From: Aurifilum marmelostoma
Lineage: Eukaryota > Ascomycota > Sordariomycetes > Diaporthales > Cryphonectriaceae
NCBI GenBank assembly: GCA_027559495.1
Contig: JAMXSV010000007.1
Coordinates: 806,001-870,000 of the forward strand
DNA: 64,000 nucleotides
Direction: 5' to 3'
Positions 9,646-21,242 of the stretch are shown piece by piece. The notes beneath the pieces were generated by a model. The model made no database searches and was not told the origin of the DNA. It saw nothing but the letters and a program-made list of their open reading frames with translations. The number at the start of each line of letters is the position of its first letter. The first letter of the stretch is position 1. The position numbers and the translations under genes are program-made.

Positions 9646-11786
9646 ATGGGCAAACCCGCAAGAGTCATCTACTGTAAGTCCTTCCCCCCCCCCCCCTCCC
9701 CCATTCCCCTCCCCACCCACTCAACTCACACCCCTCCCTCTCTTTCAGGGTTCAGGACCGACCTCAGGCTCCACGACTCCCCAGCCCTCAAGGCCGCGCT
9801 GGATCTCGACGCCGAGTGCCTATGGCCCATCTTCACCTGGGACCCTCACTATGTCTACCGAGCAAAGGGCGGCACCAACAGGTGGCAGTACCTGTGAGCC
9901 GTCCCCCTTCTTCTTCTTCTTCTTCTTCTTCCTCCTCCTCTCAAAGACAGCTTCCATCACACCACAAGACCTCTCCATCTGACATCTCCTCACCTCCCCA
10001 CACCCCCCACCAAGTCTCGACTGCCAAAACGACCTCTCCAGCTCCCTCACCAGGCTCAACCCAAAGTCCAAGCTCCTCGTCCTCCGCGAGTCCCCCCCAG
10101 ACCCTCTTCCCCCGCCTCTTCCAGGCCTGGGGCGTCACCCACCTCGTCTACGAGCGCGACACGGACCCCTACGCCCGCGACCGCGACCGCGACGTCGCCC
10201 GCGCCGCCGAGTCCGCCGGCGTCGAGGTCCTCACCCGCTCCGGCCGCACCCTCTGGGACCCAGACGACCTCGTCCGCGCCAACGCCGGCCGGCCCACCAT
10301 GAGCATCACCCAGCTGCAGGCCGCGGGCCACAAGCTCGGCCCCGTCCCGGCGCCCCTCGACGCCCCCACGGCGCTGCCGGACCCGGGCGACACGCCGCTC
10401 GGCGAGCTCGAGCCGCGCCGCGCCGAGCCCCCGCCGACCCGGACCTCAACGCCAGGTGGCGCGTGCTCGAGGACAAAGGCTACACGCGCCTCGCGGGGCC
10501 CAGGGGCGACTTTGCCGTCGAGACGCTCGAGGAGCTCGGCTTCCCGCCCGCCACGACCCCGCACCGCGGCGGCGAGACCCTGGCGCTCCGGCGGCTCGAC
10601 GAGGTCATGGACGGCGCCCGGTACGCCGCCACCTTCCGCAAGCCGCAGACCAGCCCCGCGCAGCTCGACCCGCAGAGCACCACGCTGCTCAGCCCGGCCC
10701 TGCACTTTGGCGCGCTGTCGCCGCGCCTCTTCTACCACCGCGCCGTCGAGGCCTGCGAAGCGTTCGGCAGCGGCGCGTCGGGGCCGCCCGAGAGCCTGAC
10801 GGGCCAGCTTCTGTTCCGCGACATGTACTTTGCCTGCCAGGCCAGGCTGGGCCATGCCATGGCGCAGACCATGTACAACCCGCAGGTCCGCTTCGTGCCC
10901 TGGCACCTCCCGTCCAAGATGGAGGACAGGCAGGGCGCCGCCGGCGGTCCTCCGGACCGGATGACAGTGCAGGGGGAGTACGAGGTCGACTCCCGACAGG
11001 CCGACGTGTGGTTCCGGCGCTGGGCGGCGGGGGCCACGGGGTTCCCCTGGATCGACGCCCTGATGCGCCAGCTCCGGCACGACGGCTGGGTGCACCACCT
11101 GGGCCGCCACGCGGTCGCCTGCTTCCTGACCCGCGGCGGGTGCTACGTCCACTGGGAGCGCGGCGCCGACGTCTTTGCCGAGCTGCTGCTGGACCACGAG
11201 CCCGCCTGCAACGCCGGCAACTGGCAGTGGCTCAGCTGCACCGCCTTCTTTGCCCAGTACTACCGCTGCTACAGCCCCGTCAGCTTCGGCCAGAAGTGGG
11301 ACCGCGAGGGCGCCTTTGTGCGCCGCTGGGTCCCCGAGCTGAGGGACATGCCGAGCAGGTACATCTACGAGCCCTGGAAGGCCCCGCTCCCGGACCAGAA
11401 GAAGGCCGGCGTGCGCGTCGTCGACTTCCCCGGGGTCGACAGGGAGATGGAGGAGGGGACGTACCCGAAGCCCATGTTTGATTTCAGCGAGAGGAGGAAG
11501 ATCTGTATCGCGAGCCTGAAGAAGGCGTACGAGGTGGGTCTGCACGGCAACGACAAGGAGGTCATCGAGGGCACCTACAAGAGCCTGTTCGAGGGCGGTG
11601 GCGAGGACGAGGAGATGGAGGGAAGTATTGGAGAGAGCGATGACGGGGCCGAGGCTGATCATGCTGGGGGGAGATCATGATGGCGACGATGGGGGCAACG
11701 GGAAGAACGACAAGAAGAAGACCCAGAAGGGGAACAAGCGGGTCAAGGGGCCCATGGACAGGCACGTCAAGAAACAAAAGACGTAG
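9646..11786 (+). CDS. (6-4) photolyase / cryptochrome family flavoprotein
   Basis: A DNA photolyase/cryptochrome of the (6-4) type, predicted to bind FAD and repair (6-4) photoproducts or sense blue light. Exons are 9646-9673, 9749-9893 and 10015-11786. The N terminus reads YWFRTDLRLHDSPAL. The FAD domain contains TGFPWIDALMRQL, a WVHHLGRHAVACFLTRG block and WMWLS-like NWQWLSCTAFF, followed by YIYEPWKAP and YPKPMFDF, all typical of the (6-4)/animal-cryptochrome branch. Three one-base corrections are needed: an extra C in 10092-10098, a missing base around 10405-10432 (best placed in the C5 run 10428-10432), and an extra G in 11666-11671. With them the product is 647 aa and ends in a lysine-rich tail (NDKKKTQKGNKRVKGP) that looks like a nuclear signal. 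Without the last correction the frame stops at 11680. Confidence 0.88.
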
Positions 11787-11900
11787 ATCCAGGTGGTGGT
11801 GAATTGTCTCTTGTTGTTGTTGTGGGCCAGATTCGCCCAAAGTTAATTCTTGTTCCTGCTGACCAGCCACCATCACCATCTGCTCTTGCTAGATGTGAAA

Positions 11901-11939
<39 letters not shown>

Positions 11940-12212
11940 TCAAGTTCCCAAAGAAACATTGAAACACCAAAGTGTCCCCCCGCCCCCCGGCTCACACATA
12001 ACAGAATACACATGAGAATGCTCTCCAGGACTGTTCTAAACCGAGAAAAATGCTTGTGATGATCGCCTTCCTTTTCCCCAAGGAAGACATGCAGTGAGGA
12101 CCCCAGAAGAAGAAAAAAAAAGGAGGATATGCGGACAAAAGTGACGAATCCTACACGCGCGCGCACACACACACACCGTTCGCTGTTGAGATGACTCTTT
12201 TGTCTCAACGTC
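11787..12212. other. Convergent 3' regions with AT repeat
   Basis: A gap of 426 nt between the 3' ends of the photolyase gene (+) and the CLC gene (-). It contains an (AT)n array at 11903-11935 and a CG/CA dinucleotide patch near 12155-12177. No gene was seen. Confidence 0.7.
11903..11935. repeat. (AT)n microsatellite
   Basis: About 16 uninterrupted AT units between two convergent genes. Confidence 0.95.
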
Positions 12213-14211
12213 TTACGAGTTCTCTTCATGCTCCAACTCCCTCATGTACTTGACAAACGTCTTCTTGTGCGTCATGCCGGCATACTTGCCCTCACGAAGG
12301 ACGCAGATGTATCTCAGACCAAGCTTCGCAAAGCATTCGTATACGAGGTCCATGGGCGAGTGTATATCGAGAGCCACCGGTGCCTATTTTTCATGCATTA
12401 GATTGATTATAACGCAGCAGGTAGGTAGGTACTAGTCTTAATCTTACCGGATCAATGTATCTCGTAAAGTCGGTAGGGTCGACGCTCCCGTCATCCGAGT
12501 CGTCGATAGACGGCACGCTGGCCATCAGGCAGAGGTCCGAGTCCTCATCCGTGAGCTGGTCCAGGGCGAACTCCAGATCCGGTGCCGGGATCAGGCCCAC
12601 AAGGGTCCCGTCTCGCAGGATAGGAAGGCCGCCATCGATCTCGCCCGCTGCGTGGAGGCGCTCCAGCTTCCGCCGGAGACTCGCCGCTGACACCAGGGGC
12701 GAGTTTGTGATGTCGATCACCCTCTCGCGCCGGACACGAGGCACAATATCCGCCAGATCAGATGTGAAGATTGGCTTGTGCTTGTTGTTCAGGAAGGGAT
12801 ACGAGTTCAGCTCCGTCAAGAGGTCCTGGTTGTCAAGTCAGTAAATATTATACGGCAATGCTCCATCCATCTCTTTTCCACTTACATAGATGCTGACTGG
12901 TTCGATAAAGTCAGACGTCCATTTGGCCACGAGGATGGCCAGAGAGAACGGGAGCACATAGTCGAGGCTGCCCGTGAGCTCGAACAGGATGACCGCCAAG
13001 GTGAGGGACAGCCGGGTCACACCACACATGGTAGAGCCGGCTGCAATCAGCGCATACACGCCAGGCTGGATACATGTGGCCTCTCCTATCCTAGAGCAGC
13101 GATCCCACACTGGCCACTCGTCAAAGGTGAAAACCAGCCACTGGATACAGTGCCCAATCAGGCGGCCCACCAGACCGCCTACCACCATGGACGGGACGTA
13201 GATACCGGCAGGAACTTTCTGTGGGAGAGAGAGAGAGAGAGAAAAGAGTCTGGGTTAGTTATCCTTCTGATGGCTGAGCGGGTACGAACCAGCTAGAGAG
13301 CTCGTAGTTGAACTTACAATGCCAAAGGTGATGACCGTCAGCGTCCCCTTGATCAGGAAAGCTACCAGCAGGTTCGCCAGGATCGGAGGTATGTCGTCCC
13401 GCGTCTCTGGACACAAGACAGCCTCATCTAGGTCTCTCTCGCTGGAATCACAAGGAGCCGCCAGGTTGTACATCAGCTTTGCGACCGGCAGTTTCACCAG
13501 GCCGTTCCAGTACGACAACAAGCCCGTGGCCAGAGCAACCAGGATGACCTCGACCACGGGGTACCGCTTGATGGCCGGGATCTTCCTGAAGCTCTGGGCC
13601 CAGTAGCGCGAGGCCTTGATGAACAGGGCGCCCAGGGATCCGCCGACGAACCCGACGACGACGAAGCTGAACAGCTCGAAATATTCCCAGTCGATGGCAT
13701 AGTGCACCTGGAACATGACAATCTTGTGCGTGCCGTAGGGATTGAGGAACTTGAGGCTGAGCGCTGCAATGATGCAGCAGAAGAAGGTCCGGAAGAGCGT
13801 CTTTGCCGGGAAGAAGTACGCCACCTCCTCCAGGCCAAAGAGAACACCTCCCAGGGGGGCACCAAAGGCAACGGCGACACCGGCGGCTGCGGCGGCCGAA
13901 AGCACCTCTCGCCTCTTGCCATCATTACGGTCGTACTTCTCAAACAGACGGCATGCAATATTGCCAACACAAGTCGCGATGTGAACGTAGGGGCCCTCCT
14001 TGCCGAGGCTGAGACCGGACGCCACACTGAGCACCAGGCCCAGGGACTTGATGACGAGGGTTTTCAGACCCAGAAACCCGTGAAGAACGAATCCACTCAG
14101 AATAACGCGCACTTCAGCAACCCCACTACCAGCAGCAGAGTAGTAGATCATGGGTGGCGAAGATGTCCCGCCACTGGCATTTTGCTGCTGCTGTTGTTGT
14201 TGCTGTTGTTG

Positions 14212-14293
<82 letters not shown>

Positions 14294-15344
14294 CGATGCG
14301 GAGGGCTGGCCTCTCCAATGTCCTCCTGGGGATCATTATCGGCCAGGATGACAGGTGCCGCTGCAAGATTCTCGTCCAGTGTGCCCAACCTGTAGGCAGA
14401 AGGGACGACAGTCTTGGTCAGGAGCGTAAGGAGGCAGGCGGCGATGGCGAGGGCAGTGACCCCGAACACATAGACCACAAACTCCCTCCACTTGTCGTCA
14501 AAGGGCAGCTGCTTGGTGACGTCGGACCAGGACACCCAGTCGGTGCAGTCGCCCAGGGGACAGCACCGCCTCTCGCTCAGGTACCAGCCCTTGGAACAGT
14601 AGCCGTCCTTCCAGTCAAAGACGACCTGTTCGGTGACGTTGATGCAGTAGGCCAGGACGGCGACGATGAAGCCGACCAGCGCCGAGAGGATCCAGCCCTG
14701 GGCGCCGTCAAAAGCAAGGTATAGGCGGCCCCAGAAGTCCTTCCGGCTCCTCAAGGCCTTGGCCCTGTAGGCATCGGCAATGCTGTCGTGCACCCAGTCG
14801 GTGGATGTAAACTGATCGTACCACACACGGTCGTCGGCGGCAATGGAACCCTTGGACTCGGACAGGGAATCTTGATGTTGGGAGAGGGCTTGTATTAACC
14901 GTGCGCCCCAGGACTCTCCTCGGAAGTGATGTTTGCTCGGAAGGTTGCTACCTGTGAAAGCGAAGGGAGCACAAGGCGGTTAGCTGCAGGGCCCTCTACA
15001 CACAGACAAAGACTTGGGACCAGAGGCACAGGGCTCGGGACCGGGAGGCAGACGCGGGCAGACGACGAACCTAGGAAGCTGTGGGACGCGGACAGTGGCG
15101 GGCGCGGCGTGCGAGGAGAGTGTGCCTCGCTCGAGATCCTGACACGAGGTCGAGAGGAACCGAGCAACGAGGTCCTCTCATTTGGTGGTTCCTCCGTCAT
15201 GGAGCCCCTCCTGCTGTGCATGCGCGACGCAGGGCGAGAGCGTCTCCTGTGAGACACGGGCGAGGCGGGTGGTATAAGGCGCGACCGTTCATCGCCACCA
15301 CCACCACCACCGCTCTGCTGGCTACTCAGACGACTGTTATCCAT
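12213..15344 (-). CDS. CLC-type voltage-gated chloride channel/exchanger
   Basis: A eukaryotic CLC protein of 929 aa, probably a GEF1-like Cl-/H+ exchanger of internal membranes. Exons in transcript order are 15344-15071, 14951-13318, 13218-12886, 12825-12448 and 12383-12213; all phases agree. The N terminus is Ser/Arg-rich and cytosolic. The CLC signatures are GSGVAEVR (about residue 370), GKEGPYVH (about 404, with the gating Glu) and GIYVPSMVVGG (about 641, the GxFxP equivalent). Two CBS domains follow from about residue 747 and are split by the last intron; the protein ends in REGKYAGMTHKK and an acidic tail. A run of 37 glutamines (residues about 312-348) sits in the loop just before GSGVAEV, a variable place in fungal CLCs. 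CLCs act as dimers in ion and pH balance of Golgi and endosomes. Confidence 0.93.
14182..14292 (-). repeat. CAG/CAA repeat encoding Gln37
   Basis: On the minus strand, 24 uninterrupted CAG codons are followed by 13 mixed CAA/CAG codons, giving 37 glutamines inside the CLC coding sequence. The pure CAG part is probably unstable in length. Confidence 0.95.
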
Positions 15345-17126
15345 GGCGGTGCCGCGAGATCATCGAGGGTAGAGGGAGGATCAAGTGTGGTATCGTGTAG
15401 CTGGGAACGGGGGTGTCAAAGGAAAGTGGCCTCCTTTCCTGGCATGACCGACGTCTAGGTGTCTTTTGCTCTTCTACCTGAGGTCTCGGGACATTTCCCT
15501 CGTGGATTGGTGATGATGATCGGATCGACAGCCTAGCTGGGCCGCTGGTTGGTTTATACGAGGTGGTGGTGGTGGTAGTGGTGGCGGCGGTGGCACGAAG
15601 GGTGGTAAAGTTGACCCGGGTACAGGTTGGAAGCGGAGGAGCAGGAGGAAGGCGGGTGGTGGGTCCAACGTTTAGGCCGGGCCGGGAGTCAAGGTCGCAT
15701 GTCGTGGTCGTGGCCTATTTTAATCAACCTGGGAACCTTGATGGTGGGGGTGGGCAACAGCTGAAAAGGATGACCCGGGGGGAGGAGAAATGAGAGAGAG
15801 AGAGAGAGAGGCTTACTATAGTACCTGTTCGAAACGGGCGTGACTTGAGGGAGTGAGGAGGACGGGTTGGGATCATGAAGATTCTCACCTTGTTTACAGG
15901 GTATTCTGTAGGGTCTATTTAGGCCCTGTCCAGCGGCCTGTAGGGTACTTACATAGTACATAGTACCTAGTCCACACGCAAGCATGGGTGATCCTCGGCG
16001 GGGCCTGACGTAACTTGTACTCATCCAGGGCCATTACGCCACCAGTCTCACGTAGATACAGTGTCTCTTGTACTCGAGACCAAGAGTATAACCTCCCAGC
16101 GTCTGTCCAATTGTCCCAACCATCAAGCGAAAAATGAAAAACAAAAAGTACGACAGTCTACTATACATGGGACGCATGAGATTAGAAAATGGCGGAGGGG
16201 CATTGTGACATTTCTCCAAGAAGCACATGGCCCCATCATGCTATCGTGGCTATGCCCAATGAAGTCATGACGACCACCTAGCATGGCCCGCCAGCGCCTG
16301 TCATTGGGTAGTCACCCGCCACCATGCTGAGCTCAGTCTAGCCTCCTAGGACCCTTAAAACATGCGATCCACGCGATCGGCCTTGCTGATCCAGCAGACA
16401 GACGCGCTATGCGGCACATTATATTCGACGTGCTATGGCAACAAAAAGTGTGTTGGCCGCGTGATTGAGCCGTGTGTTTACCCCTAATGTCTTGGCCACG
16501 CTCTCTGTAATTGATCGACCAACACTAATATTCTGCTCTCTGAGTGGCAGAATTGGTAGGCTGCTCTTTCAAATCCAATCCGCCTCAAAAAAGACGACGA
16601 GGAGGCAGGGGAGGAAGAGCTGGTCTTAATCTTAGTCAGCTCAGCCTCCAGGGTTCGGGTTCGGGTTCACCTAGCTAGAATCTCCATGAGGAACCATGTA
16701 TCCGTGCTCTTTCCCAAGCTTGCCAGTGTCACCAAGAGTTGCTGCCATGGACGTCATCACCGCCTGAAGATCATGACTCGCCGTTGCCTTCCACAGCTGT
16801 GACTCTATTGGATCCCAGAAGAGCGAGGCTGCCGTCGACAACCCTATATGCCTCCTCCCACCTGGAGCTCCCTGGTCCGGCAACCTGCCGAGATTGTCTG
16901 AAATCTGGGCGCTTATGCCGGAATCAACGCCTCAGGACAGACCACAATCAACTCATCTGGGGCAGCTTACACGCATCGACTGCCCTGCTCTCCACCAGAG
17001 AGGGTGGGACTCAATCGAGGATCCCTGTGATCGACCGTCAAAAGGCTCACTGATCCTGAAGCAGGCCCTTCACTTCAGTCTCCCATCCACAGCCAGCCAG
17101 ACCTTGACCGCTGGAAAGGGCGCGAC
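15345..17126. other. Divergent promoter region, CLC and NRDE-2
   Basis: A gap of 1.8 kb between divergent start codons. It contains GGT/GGC-rich stretches (15560-15600), a short GA repeat (15789-15810) and a degenerate (GGGTTC)n patch at about 16648-16668. An A-box-like and a B-box-like motif near 16550-16580 are too close together for a tRNA. No convincing gene was seen. Confidence 0.6.
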
Positions 17127-20100
17127 ATGGACGGCAAGAAGCCAGCCGTGCCAAAGTTCGCCTCATTTAAACCGAAAGCCGAGGTTTCCACGGAGGAGCC
17201 AACAACCTTTCGATCTGATAACGACTACGACAAAAAGGGAGATCGCCATGCAGAGCGCCATGGACCCGACACTCACCGCAAAAGCCACCCCAAACCCCAC
17301 TCTCACCATGCTCGTCATGATCGCCGGCCGTCTCGCAGCCCCGACAGGCGACCGCCTCGCCAGGTAGCGGCCCCAGGCGATCCTCTGTACGTTGTCGACA
17401 AGAGGGGAGACCCTTTGATTGTGAGATATGGATCCAATGATCGGTCCAAGATTCCTGCGTATCGCCGGTCTGGCTCGGGCAGGGTGCTGGGCGGCCAAGG
17501 CCGTCTCCGAATCACGCACGACGGCTCCAGAGAGTTATTCAGTCTGGGCGACAGGCTAGGAGAGGGAACGTCTGCGTTCCGTGACAGGGCGCTCTTGTCT
17601 AAAGCCTCTCGAAAAAAGACACAAGTCTTCAGACTGCGTCCAGACTCGGATCAGAAGCCGCCGCAGATATCTCAAGACGAGGTTGACTTCATCTCTCTTT
17701 CAGGGCATCATCACGGTCATCATCGTCATTCTACAGATCCAAAAGAAGACATCTATGCCGTTTCAGGAGACGAGGATCCCAACTACCGGTCCATCCAGGG
17801 AAAGGCCAAGCCTCGCGACTTTGTGGATAGCGACCTAGAATCTGCAGGCAGTTCAGACTCCGAGGCCGAAGGTGACGTTGACTCGTCACATCCTGCCAGG
17901 CACAGGTCCATTGAGCTATCACGCCGGGTCAAGGACCACCCAGAGGATATCGAAGCATGGCTTGGCCTCGTTGACATACAAGATGAGCTGCTCAGGCTAG
18001 ACGCAGACGGGCGACAAGACCTGGCGGATGATGAGGTTCGAGGTTTGGCAAATATGAAGATTGCCTTGCTCGAAGAGGCCCTGCCCCACTTCCAAATCAA
18101 GGCGGACAAGGAGAGGTTATTCCTGATGCTGATGCAACAAGGTTCGCGAGTCTGGAGCAGCAAGGCCCTTGCCAAGCGGTGGGCCGAGGTAGACCTCAAG
18201 GACTGCAGCTTTGCATTGTGGAAAGGTTACCTGAACCACGAGCTATCCAACATGGCTACCTTCACTTGCGGCGGGCTCAAGCAGATTTTTGTCCAGCGGT
18301 CACAGCTCCTCGCGCAACGAATATCCAGCACTGTTCTCGCTGCCTTGGGCTCTAACAACGGCAAGACTTTAGAAGATATCTGTGATTCAAACAGCGAGAT
18401 ATCGCATGAACTATTACGTCTCTGCGACGAGCTAGTCTACATCTTCCTCAGGACAACGTGCTTCATTCGAGATGCGGGCTACTCGGAGCTCGCAGTCGCC
18501 GCGTGGCAGGCAGTACTGGAGCTTACGTTTGCCCATCCCGCGGAAGAAGGCGATGCAGGCCCCGCCGACCTGATGTCCTCTTTCCAGGACTTCTGGGAGA
18601 GCGAAGTCCCGCGGCTCGGCGAGCAAGGGGCAAAGGGCTGGCGTAATTTTGTCGAGGCCGAAGAGATGGCAGATCTGCCAGAAGTCAGGGCAGACGCTGT
18701 ACCGAAGCTCCCAGATACAAGGGACGTCTACAAGGCCTGGGCTGCCATGGAGACACAACGGACTCGCAATGCGGCGCTGCCTGCCAGGACCTTGGATGAG
18801 GGCACAGACGACGACCCATTTCGGGTAGTCATGTTTGCCGACCTTGAGCCCTTGTTGTTTTGGCTTCCGACGGCTGTCGTCGCTATACCCAGAGTTCAGG
18901 CCTGTTTTCTGAATGCCTTCCTTCTTTTCTGCCGGCTGCCTGTTGCATCTGATAGCACAGAAGAGTCAGGGGCCCACGATATGTACCACGATCCGTTCTT
19001 CTACCACGACAGCGAAAAATTGGACCGAACAGATCCTGGCCCGCGTAGCGATGCTGAGGACGGTAACAAAAAGCCGCCAAGGTTTGCAGACCCAGGTCAT
19101 CGATTCGCAGCGTCTGCAGATACCATTTTCTCAGGGCCAGACTGGTTTCGATTTCTCAGCGATGATGCATCGGCCGAGTCTGACCTAGCTCTTGCAGTCA
19201 CAATGCAGCTTTCCACAGGATTTGGTTATGGGCCCATCGCAGAGTATAGCCTGGGCCTAGCACACACCAAGAAACCAGCTACGATCAGGAAAACCGCCAA
19301 AACACTATTGAAAAAGTGGCCCAATAATACCCTACTCTACAACGCTTATGCCATTGCAGAATGGCGAAGTGGACATCGAGAGGTAGCAAGAAGCGTTTTG
19401 GGCTCTGCCACAGCTCAAAACATGCCCGAAAAGGAGCGACTATGGGCCACATGGGCTTGGCTAGAATTTGAAGGAGGAGACATGCAGGCCGCTCTGGCTC
19501 ACTGCATAGGCGCAACCAGGAGTGATCAATCAGACGGTGTAGACATCGCTGCAACATACAGCCAGCTGATGAAGGCGCGGCAGATACTCTCGACACGTCG
19601 CGAGTTTCTCCTCTCGGCAGGAAATATTCAGCAGGCTGCGCTGTTCGCCGAGGCTGCCTCACTGCTCGAATATACTACCCCTTTCGCCGGTTCAACGGCA
19701 GCAGCCAGTGTACCCCGGCAGGGAGACATGCAGGCGGCCATGACCAGTATCCACGCTTTCACAACTGAGGCAGTCGCTCGGGGCCACGGCAGCTCAGCGC
19801 ATGTGGAGCGATACCTGCAATTCGCAGCGCATCTGCTCTATCTACACGCCATCAGAGGTGCCTTCCAGCCAAGCTACCTCCGTGAGCAGATGGGGAGATT
19901 CATCACCCTCTTCCCCGCCAATACTATCTTTCTCTCCCTCTTCGCCTGGGCCGATACCAGCATCCTCATCAACGACCCGGTCCGTACGCTCCTGCGCACG
20001 CACGTCCTGAAGAGACCCAACGACGGTCTCCCGAGCCGCCTCTTCGCCATCGAACACGAGATGCACGTCGGCAGCGTCCACTCGGTCCGCACGGCCTTTG

Positions 20101-20423
20101 AGCGCGCCCTCGACAGCGACGCGTGCAGGGGAAACGTGGGCCTGTGGCTGAGCTACGTTCGGTTCTGCGCGAGACACAAGAAGGAGCTCCACAACAGCAG
20201 CAGCGCCAAGGTCAAGGACGTGTTCTATAGGGCTCTGGGGGCGTGTCCGTGGTCCAAGAGGCTGGCGATGGAGGCCTTCACCACGCTGGTGCGGGATATG
20301 GAGAGCAGTGAGCTGCGGGCGGTGTGGAACACGATGGCGACCAAAGGGATGCGGATTTGTGTCGATCTGGAGGAGTTTGGGCAACAGTGGAGGAAAAGGA
20401 CCGGTGGCCGTGACCGATCATGA
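17127..20423 (+). CDS. NRDE-2 family nuclear RNA surveillance protein
   Basis: A single-exon gene for a 1098-aa protein of the NRDE-2 family. Family members bind the MTR4-type RNA helicase and act in nuclear RNA surveillance, splicing quality and, in worms, nuclear RNAi; in fission yeast the homologue (Nrl1) works with Mtl1. The start MDGKKPAVPKFASFKPK is followed by a His/Arg-rich region and the conserved DPLYVVDKRGDPLIVRYGSNDRSKIPAYRR-type block split around residues 85-115. A Ser/Asp-rich linker (SDLESAGSSDSEAEGD) leads to the NRDE-2 block RVKDHPEDIEAWLGLVDIQD. The rest is helical HAT/TPR-like repeat (for example LLYNAYAIAEWRSGHREVAR and ATWAWLEFEGGDMQAAL). Length and order match the family. 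The function is inferred from the family. Confidence 0.92.
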   Translation: MDGKKPAVPKFASFKPKAEVSTEEPTTFRSDNDYDKKGDRHAERHGPDTHRKSHPKPHSHHARHDRRPSRSPDRRPPRQVAAPGDPLYVVDKRGDPLIVRYGSNDRSKIPAYRRSGSGRVLGGQGRLRITHDGSRELFSLGDRLGEGTSAFRDRALLSKASRKKTQVFRLRPDSDQKPPQISQDEVDFISLSGHHHGHHRHSTDPKEDIYAVSGDEDPNYRSIQGKAKPRDFVDSDLESAGSSDSEAEGDVDSSHPARHRSIELSRRVKDHPEDIEAWLGLVDIQDELLRLDADGRQDLADDEVRGLANMKIALLEEALPHFQIKADKERLFLMLMQQGSRVWSSKALAKRWAEVDLKDCSFALWKGYLNHELSNMATFTCGGLKQIFVQRSQLLAQRISSTVLAALGSNNGKTLEDICDSNSEISHELLRLCDELVYIFLRTTCFIRDAGYSELAVAAWQAVLELTFAHPAEEGDAGPADLMSSFQDFWESEVPRLGEQGAKGWRNFVEAEEMADLPEVRADAVPKLPDTRDVYKAWAAMETQRTRNAALPARTLDEGTDDDPFRVVMFADLEPLLFWLPTAVVAIPRVQACFLNAFLLFCRLPVASDSTEESGAHDMYHDPFFYHDSEKLDRTDPGPRSDAEDGNKKPPRFADPGHRFAASADTIFSGPDWFRFLSDDASAESDLALAVTMQLSTGFGYGPIAEYSLGLAHTKKPATIRKTAKTLLKKWPNNTLLYNAYAIAEWRSGHREVARSVLGSATAQNMPEKERLWATWAWLEFEGGDMQAALAHCIGATRSDQSDGVDIAATYSQLMKARQILSTRREFLLSAGNIQQAALFAEAASLLEYTTPFAGSTAAASVPRQGDMQAAMTSIHAFTTEAVARGHGSSAHVERYLQFAAHLLYLHAIRGAFQPSYLREQMGRFITLFPANTIFLSLFAWADTSILINDPVRTLLRTHVLKRPNDGLPSRLFAIEHEMHVGSVHSVRTAFERALDSDACRGNVGLWLSYVRFCARHKKELHNSSSAKVKDVFYRALGACPWSKRLAMEAFTTLVRDMESSELRAVWNTMATKGMRICVDLEEFGQQWRKRTGGRDRS

Positions 20424-20481
20424 CGGAACTATAGTGCAGAATAATCAGCAAAGAAGAAGATATATCACATTATGACTGAGC

Positions 20482-21242
20482 CTAACTCCACGCCTCTCCA
20501 GGGCTGTCGGTGCCGTCATTGTTAACGGCCAACTCGCACCCTGATTTTTTTCGTAGGGAAAAATCGTTATTCGCCATCTTGGCACGAATGTTATCCATTG
20601 CTCTTGATACCACACGGATATAGCTGAAGAGAGACAAAGAAAAAGAAAGAAATTGAGGCAGAACAGCAGATGATGACAGCGACTGAGTAGACAAGATATT
20701 TGCCTACGTGTGAAGCAAACTCACTGACCAATCGCGTGTTACACTTTTTAGTCTGTGCTAAGCAACCCCACATATGAATGAGTCCAGTGTGGGCAAGGCC
20801 GCCAACCTGAAGAGCTTGAGACAGGTCTGCGGACTGGTGCTGACTGGCAGAAGGATGGCTTGGACTCGATGTGAGGCTGGGTGTGATTTATACAGAAGTT
20901 ATCATTGTTTCTTGCCTTGTGGTGTTGAGCTTGCATGCTGGTGTGGGAAGCTGTAGATATACCGAAATAAGAGCACACCCGAGAGAGGAGGGGGGCGTTG
21001 GAAGCTGAGGGAGCAAAAGGCCATGCTGCAATGACCCTTCTAAGCAGCTGAAAGCCTTGGTGAAATACTATCTCGTCTTCAAAGCTCAGCTTTATGGTGT
21101 TTCGAGCCGGGACCTCAGGAACCTCCTCTTCAGGATGAACAAACCTTCCAGGAGGATAAACACCCTCTGCAAGAGACCACAGCAGAGCAGAGCTCTCCCA
21201 GGCCAGAACAGTTACCATCAACAGAGGTGATTTCGACTGCAT
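20482..21242 (-). CDS. Possible small gene, unrecognised
   Basis: On the minus strand, an ATG at 21242 opens MQSKSPLLMVTVLAWESS, which has a hydrophobic N terminus. It is followed by a coding-like stretch (EGVYPPGRFVHPEEEVPEVP) of about 95 codons that ends near donor-like sites around 20960. A strong acceptor (pyrimidine tract then ctcttcag, about 20626) is followed by YIRVVSRAMDNIRAKMANND and a stop at 20482-20484. The exons could form a gene of about 140-165 aa, but the internal splicing is not settled and no family is recognised. It could be an old pseudogene. Confidence 0.22.

Noticed and set aside
10169..11662. 497-codon open frame on the minus strand
   Set aside because: It is antisense to the photolyase exon; it is low complexity and lacks family features.
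16540..16590. tRNA-like A-box and B-box motifs
   Set aside because: The spacing between them is far too short and no cloverleaf can be drawn.
16645..16670. GGGTTC repeats resembling a telomere-like array
   Set aside because: Only three degenerate units lie inside a promoter region; they are not TTAGGG repeats.
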